This document shows, piece after piece, positions 58,697 through 64,000 of a DNA stretch of 64,000 bases. The translations under genes and the position numbers were made by a program. The stretch comes from Microcella humidisoli (GTDB lineage Bacteria > Actinomycetota > Actinomycetes > Actinomycetales > Microbacteriaceae). The stretch lies in assembly GCF_024362325.1 (NCBI RefSeq), contig NZ_CP101497.1, positions 372,001-436,000 on the forward strand, in the 5' to 3' direction. Positions within the stretch are counted from its first letter, which is position 1. Every line of letters starts with the position of its first letter. A model generated the notes under the pieces. It had not been told where the DNA came from. It was given only the letters and a program-made list of their open reading frames with translations, and did not search any database.

Positions 58697-59014
58697 GTGG
58701 CCGAGTGGACCTTCCTGACCAATCACTCGCACGTGCTCGTGTGCCTCGCCGACGACCCCGAATTGCGCATCCGCGACATCGCCGAGCGGGTCGGCATCAC
58801 CGAGCGCGCCACCCAGCGCATCGTCGCCGAGCTGACGGCGAGCGGCTACCTCGAGAAAGAGCGCGACGGCCGCCGCAACCGCTACCGCGTCGTCACCGAC
58901 CGGCCGCTGCGGCACCCGCTCGAACGCTCGCACTCGATCGGCGACCTGTTGAGCGCCGTCGCCGAGCGCGACGGACGCGCCGACGGCACCAGCCCCGCGG
59001 AGCGCACAGAGTAA
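58697..59014 (+). CDS. Winged-helix regulator divergent to the dab operon
   Basis: 105 residues, MarR/ArsR-like: NHSHVLVCLADDPELRIRDIAERVGITERATQRIVAELTASGY in residues 9-51, followed by a wing (KERDGRRNRYRVV). GTG start with TACAGT 6 bp upstream. Probably controls dabB-dabA-PII via the dyad in the 107-bp gap. Confidence 0.85.
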   Translation: MAEWTFLTNHSHVLVCLADDPELRIRDIAERVGITERATQRIVAELTASGYLEKERDGRRNRYRVVTDRPLRHPLERSHSIGDLLSAVAERDGRADGTSPAERTE

Positions 59015-59063
59015 CGGCCCGACCAGCGTCGCCGCCGGCCGGGCCGCACCCGCGATTCGATCG

Positions 59064-60416
59064 CTAGGCCAGCTCGTTGCCTTCGAGCAGTTCGGTCACG
59101 AGCGCGGCGATCGCGCTGCGCTCGGACCGCGTGAGGGTGATGTGCCCGAACAGCCCGTGGCCCTTGAGCGTCTCGATGACGCTCGCCACACCGTCGTGGC
59201 GGCCGACGCGCAGGTTGTCGCGCTGCGCGATGTCATGCGTCAGCACGACCTTCGAGTTCTGGCCGATGCGGCTGAGCACCGTGAGCAGCACGTTGCGCTC
59301 GAGCGACTGCGCCTCATCGACGATCACGAAGGCGTCGTGCAGCGAGCGCCCGCGAATATGCGTGAGCGGCAGCACCTCGAGCAGCCCGCGATCGATGACC
59401 TCATCGAGCACGTTCTGCGAGACGACCGATCCGAGCGTGTCGAACACGGCCTGCGCCCAGGGGTTCATCTTCTCGCCCGCATCGCCCGGCAGGTAGCCGA
59501 GCTCTTGGCCGCCGACCGCGTAGAGGGGCCGGAAGACCATGATCTTGCGCTGCTGCTGCCGCTCGAGCACGGCCTCGAGGCCCGCGCACAGCGCGAGCGC
59601 CGACTTGCCGGTTCCGGCGCGGCCGCCGAGCGAGACGATGCCGACCTGCGGATCCATGAGCAGATCGATCGCCAGGCGCTGCTCGGCCGAGCGGCCGTGC
59701 AGGCCGAAGATGTCGCGGTCGCCGCGCACGAGGGCGATCTCGTCGTCGCCGACGACCCGGCCGAGCGCCGAGCCGCGGTCGCTGTGGATCACGAGCGAGG
59801 TGTTGACCGGCAGCTCGCGCACGACGGGCGTGCGCAGCACCTCGCGGTCGTAGAGCTGGGCCATCTGCTCGCTCGAGAGCGTGACGTCGGCCATGCCCGT
59901 CCAGCCGCTGTCGACGGCGAGCTCGGCGCGGTACTCCTCGGCAGCAAGGCCGATCGACGAGGCCTTGACGCGCAGCGGCAGGTCTTTCGACACGACGACG
60001 ACGTCGAGCCCGTCGTTCGAGAGATTCATGGCCACGGCGAGGATGCGCGAGTCGTTGTCGCCGAGCTGGAGTCCGCTCGGCAGCACCGACTGGTTCGAGT
60101 GGTTGAGCTCGACGCGCAGCGACCCGCCCGACTCCCCCACGGCGATCGGGAAGTCGAGGCGCTCGTGCTGCACGCGCAGCTCGTCGAGGTTGCGCAGGGC
60201 CTGACGCGCGAAGTAGCCGATCTCGGGATCGTTGCGCTTGGCCTCGAGCTCGGCGATGACGACGACCGGCAGCACCACCGCATGTTCGGCGAAGCGGAAG
60301 AGGGCTTTCGGATCGCTCAGCAGCACCGACGTATCGAGAACGTACGTGCGCTGCGCCACCTCGCTCTCGTCGCGCGTGATCGACGGGTTCTGACGGGAGG
60401 TCTTCGCAGCGGCCAC
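59064..60416 (-). CDS. PhoH family protein with N-terminal PIN domain (PhoH2)
   Basis: 450 residues. PIN domain ([16 protein letters not shown] at residue 25, catalytic Asp residues) followed by a PhoH P-loop ATPase ([37 protein letters not shown]). RNA helicase/ribonuclease activity is known for the family. GTG start preceded by GGAGC. Confidence 0.93.
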   Translation of the reverse strand: MAAAKTSRQNPSITRDESEVAQRTYVLDTSVLLSDPKALFRFAEHAVVLPVVVIAELEAKRNDPEIGYFARQALRNLDELRVQHERLDFPIAVGESGGSLRVELNHSNQSVLPSGLQLGDNDSRILAVAMNLSNDGLDVVVVSKDLPLRVKASSIGLAAEEYRAELAVDSGWTGMADVTLSSEQMAQLYDREVLRTPVVRELPVNTSLVIHSDRGSALGRVVGDDEIALVRGDRDIFGLHGRSAEQRLAIDLLMDPQVGIVSLGGRAGTGKSALALCAGLEAVLERQQQRKIMVFRPLYAVGGQELGYLPGDAGEKMNPWAQAVFDTLGSVVSQNVLDEVIDRGLLEVLPLTHIRGRSLHDAFVIVDEAQSLERNVLLTVLSRIGQNSKVVLTHDIAQRDNLRVGRHDGVASVIETLKGHGLFGHITLTRSERSAIAALVTELLEGNELA

Positions 60417-60607
60417 CGGTGCTCCATCCCCGGGGACGCGGGCGACCCCGGACCAGTTGTGTGCGGTTCGGCCGGGAGTCTCAGGACGATCGTTCCGGCC
60501 GCCCCGATCGGGCGCGATGCCCGATGAGCGTCACGCTATGCCCGACCGCTCCGCTGGCCGGGAGCGACACGCGCGGGACACCGAGCCGTCACATTCGGCG
60601 CGGCCGG

Positions 60608-61732
60608 TCAGGCGCTCGTCGTCGTCGAGAACTCGCCGAGGGCCGCGCGCAGCATCTCGAGGGTCGTGTCATCGGTCGACACGTGGGCGCCGAGCCGCAC
60701 GCGCCCGCCCCGCACGGTGGCTGAGACGCCGTGGTTGTGCAGGGCCGCGGCGAGCGCGCTCACGAACTCAGGATGCGGTTCGAGCACGACGATGCCCGCG
60801 CGCTCGGCATCCTCTCGAGGCGACGCGACTTCGATCCCTGCCTCGTCGGCGATCTCCATGATGCGGGCGGTGCGTTCTTCGACGACGGCACGGATGCTCG
60901 GCACTCCCGCGGCCATGACAGCGTCCACGGCGCCGGCGAGGCGCGCTTGTGCGAATGCGTCGGCGTAGCCCACGCGAAAGGCGCCGGCGTCGGATGCGGG
61001 CTCGACCACGTCGTGCAGCAGGTCGGGGCCGCCGTGGGCGAGCCACCCCGACCACACGGGCGTGAGCTGCTCCCGAGCCCGGTCGCTGAGGGCGAGGAAC
61101 CCGGTGCCCTGACCGGCGCGCAGCCACTTCTGGCCGCCCGAGGCGATGACGTCGGCGAGCTCCCACGGAGCATCCACGATGCCGGCGCCCTGGATGGCGT
61201 CGACGATCAGCAGGCGGTCGCCGATGACCTGGCGGATTCCTTCGAGGTCGACGAGGTGGCCCGTGCGGTAGTCGACGAGACTGACGACGACGGCGACGAC
61301 CGAGGAGGCGAGCTGGTCGCGCACGACGCCAGGCGTGACGCGCTCGTGCTCGGGGGTGATGGCGTGCGGCACGAGCACGCCGAGCGACTGCGCGGCTCGG
61401 GCCATCGCGTAGCCCACGGCGGGGAACTCGCCCGTCGACGCCGCGACGCCGCCCGTCAGCCCGAACATGACGTGCATGAGCGCCTGGCTCGTGCTCGGCT
61501 GGAAGACGACCTGGTCGGGGCGCGTGCGCACGAGGGCCGCGACCGCGGTGCGCACCCGGTCGTCCTGTTCCTCGAGCGTGGCGAACGAGCCGAAGCGCGC
61601 GTGCGACAGCACGTCGGCCATCGCTCGCTCTTCGGCGAGGGCGTGCTCGCCGATGGGTGACAGGCGCGGGTGGTTGAGGTAGCCGGGCTCTTCGGAGAAC
61701 CCGGCGACGAAGGCGTCCATGCTCGCGCTCAC
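60608..61732 (-). CDS. Class V aminotransferase-fold PLP enzyme
   Basis: 374 residues. The PLP lysine is in SGGQKWLRAGQGTGFL, and the Asp in VDAIQGAG pairs with the pyridine nitrogen. Resembles cysteine desulfurase/isopenicillin epimerase-like enzymes; substrate unknown. Its start overlaps the uppS stop by 4 bp. Confidence 0.88.
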   Translation of the reverse strand: MSASMDAFVAGFSEEPGYLNHPRLSPIGEHALAEERAMADVLSHARFGSFATLEEQDDRVRTAVAALVRTRPDQVVFQPSTSQALMHVMFGLTGGVAASTGEFPAVGYAMARAAQSLGVLVPHAITPEHERVTPGVVRDQLASSVVAVVVSLVDYRTGHLVDLEGIRQVIGDRLLIVDAIQGAGIVDAPWELADVIASGGQKWLRAGQGTGFLALSDRAREQLTPVWSGWLAHGGPDLLHDVVEPASDAGAFRVGYADAFAQARLAGAVDAVMAAGVPSIRAVVEERTARIMEIADEAGIEVASPREDAERAGIVVLEPHPEFVSALAAALHNHGVSATVRGGRVRLGAHVSTDDTTLEMLRAALGEFSTTTSA

Positions 61733-62514
61733 TGCCCGAACCTCCGTTGGCGGCGCGAGAAGTCGCGCAAGGCGCGCAGGAAGTCGACCTCGCGCAGGTC
61801 GGGACCGAGGGCCTCCACGAAGTAGAACTCACTGTGCGCGCTCTGCCACAGCATGAAGTCGCTCAGCCGCTGCTCGCCCGAGGTGCGGATGACGAGGTCG
61901 GGGTCGGGCTGGCCACCCGTGTAGAGGTGCTCGGCGATCTTCTCGGGCGTGACGAGCTCGGCGAGCTCGTCGAGCGTGCCGCCGCTCTCGGCGTGGTGGT
62001 GCACGATCGCCCGCACGGCATCGGCGATCTCGCGCCGGCCGCCGTAGCCGACCGCGAGGTTGATGTGGAGGCCCGCCTTGCCCGCACCGCGGGCTTCGGC
62101 GGCATCGAGCTCGGCGAGCAGCGGCTCGGGCAGACCCTCCCGGCTGCCGACGTGCTGCACGCGCCAGTCGTCGATCTCGGAGAGGTCGGCAGCGAGGGCG
62201 CCGATGATGCCGATGAGCTCGCGCAGCTCGGTGCTCTCGCGCCCTGTGAGGTTGTCGGTCGAGAGCAGGTAGAGGGTGACGACGCCGATGTCGGCTTCGT
62301 CGCACCAGCGCAGGAACTCGACGATCTTCTCGGCACCCGCGCGGTGCCCGTGCGCGGTCGTGCCGCCGACGCGCAGGCGGGCCCAGCGCCGGTTGCCGTC
62401 GAGGATCATGGCGACGTGGCGCGGGTGGGTCGCGTCGGCCAACTGCCGGCGCAAGCGGCGCATGTAGAGCTGGTAGAGCAGGCCGCGACCCCGGGGAGTT
62501 CTCGACGATCGCAC
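61729..62514 (-). CDS. uppS: Cis-prenyltransferase (isoprenyl transferase)
   Basis: 261 residues from a GTG at 62514. MILDGNRRWA is the substrate-binding motif, then the helix GHRAGAEKIVEFLRW, LYLLSTDNL and the C-terminal RTSGEQRLSDF(ML)WQ. The family makes Z-polyprenyl diphosphates from FPP and IPP. The GTG is supported by TACCGT 6 bp upstream; an ATG at 62559 is possible. Hemolysin III neighbourhood is conserved in actinobacteria. Confidence 0.92.
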   Translation of the reverse strand: MRSSRTPRGRGLLYQLYMRRLRRQLADATHPRHVAMILDGNRRWARLRVGGTTAHGHRAGAEKIVEFLRWCDEADIGVVTLYLLSTDNLTGRESTELRELIGIIGALAADLSEIDDWRVQHVGSREGLPEPLLAELDAAEARGAGKAGLHINLAVGYGGRREIADAVRAIVHHHAESGGTLDELAELVTPEKIAEHLYTGGQPDPDLVIRTSGEQRLSDFMLWQSAHSEFYFVEALGPDLREVDFLRALRDFSRRQRRFGQ

Positions 62515-62599
62515 AGGCCTACGGTAGTCCACCGGGCCGACGTTGTGCCGGGCATCCAAGAGACGGGTTCAGCGACTGCGGCTCCCGTATCATCGCGGC

Positions 62600-63364
62600 A
62601 TGACCTCCCCCGCCCCCGCCGACAAGCCGACCGCTGACGCCCGTGAGCCCGGCGCCGACGAGCCCGGCGTCGACCTCCCGAATGTGCCCTTGCTCGAGGA
62701 ATCGATCGAGTACGCGGCGCTCGAGCAGAAGCCCACCTGGCGGGGGTGGATCCACGCGGGCACGTTCCCCCTCGCGATCGTGCTGGGCATCGTGCTCATC
62801 ATCGTGGCGGACGGCCCGGCGGCGCGCTGGTCGAGCGGGGTCTTCGTGCTCTCGTCCCTGCTGCTCTTCGGCATCTCGGCGACCTACCACCGCTTCACGT
62901 GGAGCGATCGCACACGCATCCTGCTGAAGCGCTTCGACCACGCCAACATCTTCCTGCTCATCGCCGGCACCTACACACCGCTGTCGATCATGGCGCTGCC
63001 GCCCGAGAAGGGGTACCTGCTGCTCGTGCTGGTGTGGAGCGGCGCGCTGCTCGGCATCGGCTTCCGCGTGTTCTGGATCAATGCTCCGCGCTGGGCCTAC
63101 GTGCCGCTCTACGTGATGCTGGGCTGGGCGGCCGTGCTCTACATCGTCGACCTGTTCACCGCCAACGCGGCCATGATGGTGCTCGTCATCGTAGGCGGCC
63201 TCGCCTACACGGCGGGCGCGATCGTGTACGGCATGAAGAAGCCCAACCCCGTGCCGGGCGTCTTCGGCTTCCACGAGATCTTCCACACCCTCACGGTCGT
63301 GGCATTCCTCTGCCACTGGACGGGCGTGCTGCTCGTCGCGCTCGACCCGCCGTTCGGCGGCTGA
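62600..63364 (+). CDS. Hemolysin III (TrhA/PAQR) family membrane protein
   Basis: 254 residues; seven helices. SATYHRF, RFDHANIFLLIAGTYTPL, and C-terminal GFHEIFHTLTVVAFLCHW with the zinc-site histidines. TATCAT lies 6 bp before the ATG. Confidence 0.92.
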   Translation: MTSPAPADKPTADAREPGADEPGVDLPNVPLLEESIEYAALEQKPTWRGWIHAGTFPLAIVLGIVLIIVADGPAARWSSGVFVLSSLLLFGISATYHRFTWSDRTRILLKRFDHANIFLLIAGTYTPLSIMALPPEKGYLLLVLVWSGALLGIGFRVFWINAPRWAYVPLYVMLGWAAVLYIVDLFTANAAMMVLVIVGGLAYTAGAIVYGMKKPNPVPGVFGFHEIFHTLTVVAFLCHWTGVLLVALDPPFGG

Positions 63365-63370
63365 GCGGAG

Positions 63371-63664
63371 CTAGCGCTCGGCGGGCTGCTCGGGCTCGGG
63401 CTCGACCGGACCGCCCTCGGCGATCATCTCCTGCTCGGCCTCGAGGCGCTCGCGCACCTCGCCGCGATAGCGCACCCGTCGGATGCGCCGCGTCATGTCG
63501 ATGAGCAGGAAGATGGCCGCGATCGCGACGAGCGCGATGGCGATGAAGCCCTCGACGCCCGGCGTGACCGTGTTCGGGTCGAACCCGGGGGGCGTCGTCG
63601 GCTCCACCGGGTTCGGTCCGATGCCCGTGGGCATCACGCGGGCCGCCAGGGTGTTCCAGATCAC
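63371..63664 (-). CDS. Small single-pass membrane protein (97 aa)
   Basis: GTG at 63664 (VIWNTLAARVMPTGIGP), with GAGGAG upstream. Proline-rich N-terminal segment, one helix (IAIALVAIAAIFLLIDM), and a charged C-terminal tail rich in Glu/Pro. No recognised family; convergent with hemolysin III, divergent from DUF4307. Confidence 0.7.
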   Translation of the reverse strand: MIWNTLAARVMPTGIGPNPVEPTTPPGFDPNTVTPGVEGFIAIALVAIAAIFLLIDMTRRIRRVRYRGEVRERLEAEQEMIAEGGPVEPEPEQPAER

Positions 63665-63801
63665 AGGATGCTCCTCGGGGGTGTCGACGGGCGCCGCGGT
63701 TGAGGCAACCCTCACCTGCGCGCTCTACGCTGACCTCCAGGGTAGCGATCGCACCTGAGCGGCTCACGACGGCCGCGCCGCACGAGGGAGGCCCGTCAGC
63801 C

Positions 63802-64000
63802 GTGAGCACCACGCAGCAGCGTCTGGATGAGCGCTACGGACGCACCGCGGGCGCCGAGCGCCGCACGCGCACTGGCATGATCATCGCGGGCATCGTGTTC
63901 GCGATCGTCTTCACGGCGTGGGTCGTCTGGGGCGGGCTCTCGGGCACGAACGCCGAGCTCGAGACGCGCGAGCTCGGGTATGCGAACGTCACCGACACGT
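63802..64000 (+). CDS. DUF4307 family membrane protein, N-terminal part; runs off the window
   Basis: 66 residues visible: LDERYGRTAGAERRTRTG followed by a transmembrane helix (IIAGIVFAIVFTAWVVWGG). This DUF4307 pattern lies beside mca and greA in many actinobacteria; those genes would be beyond the right edge. Starts with GTG behind GGGAGG. Confidence 0.85.
   Translation, partial: MSTTQQRLDERYGRTAGAERRTRTGMIIAGIVFAIVFTAWVVWGGLSGTNAELETRELGYANVTDT

Noticed and set aside
60417-60607. Possible RNA gene between phoH and the aminotransferase gene
   Set aside because: No repeated or base-paired structure beyond chance for GC-rich DNA.

Overview
This is a chromosomal window from a very GC-rich actinobacterium, most likely a member of the Microbacteriaceae. 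The basis is the uniformly high GC with dense, tightly overlapping genes, frequent GTG starts, many apparently leaderless promoters (TANNNT six or seven bases before the start codon), and families common in actinobacteria (DUF4307, DUF4245, a RmuC/LysR pair, a short uppS-type prenyltransferase beside a hemolysin III gene). I see no rRNA, tRNA, CRISPR array, prophage or intact insertion sequence. The genus call is inference.

Layout. 1-3222: glycine cleavage operon gcvT-gcvH-gcvP on the minus strand behind a tandem glycine riboswitch. 3280-9929: small housekeeping and accessory genes (LON-domain protein, SDR, SOUL, Ca2+/cation antiporter, MarR/EamA divergent pair with a perfect palindrome between them, a DUF385-DUF2461-unknown operon). 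10093-13926: a demethylating FAD/GcvT-fusion dehydrogenase with an amine oxidase, which could feed one-carbon units and glycine to the gcv genes. 13960-18194: small membrane proteins, an acyltransferase, a VapBC pair, YchF with a small unknown partner. 18285-29063: gamma-glutamyltransferase, a GH36-like glycosidase, LLM oxidoreductase, EamA exporter, lipoproteins, exonuclease, OsmC, PhyH dioxygenase and mmsA. 29186-40717: LysR, rmuC, fadD with a BASS transporter, a heterodimeric ABC exporter, glpX and fbaA.

40767-46662 is the most unusual region: ispH followed by four translationally coupled membrane genes forming two kinase/partner pairs. Two carry recognisable HisKA_3/HATPase features. The other two have the same layout but have lost every ATP-binding residue, and no response regulator lies nearby. 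46772-48106 is a lower-GC island of two unknown genes flanked by a diverged second copy of the 3' end of the neighbouring ABC permease gene, which points to acquisition by recombination. 48195-54378: ABC-2 exporter, xseAB, DUF4245, carbonic anhydrase, fumC. 54530-59014: a DabAB-type inorganic carbon uptake operon with a PII-like gene and a divergent winged-helix regulator. 59064-64000: PhoH, an aminotransferase, a cis-prenyltransferase, hemolysin III and the start of a DUF4307 gene.

Two dispersed signals link distant loci. A palindromic intergenic repeat of about 36 bp occurs three times, twice flanking the glycosidase gene. An identical 15-bp promoter block sits exactly 3 bp before the start codon of both the glycosidase and the PhyH dioxygenase. 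Stretches over 300 bases without a gene do not occur; the longest non-coding intervals are the riboswitch region (2965-3279), the permease remnant (47147-47305), 60417-60607 (no feature seen) and the repeat-bearing gaps.
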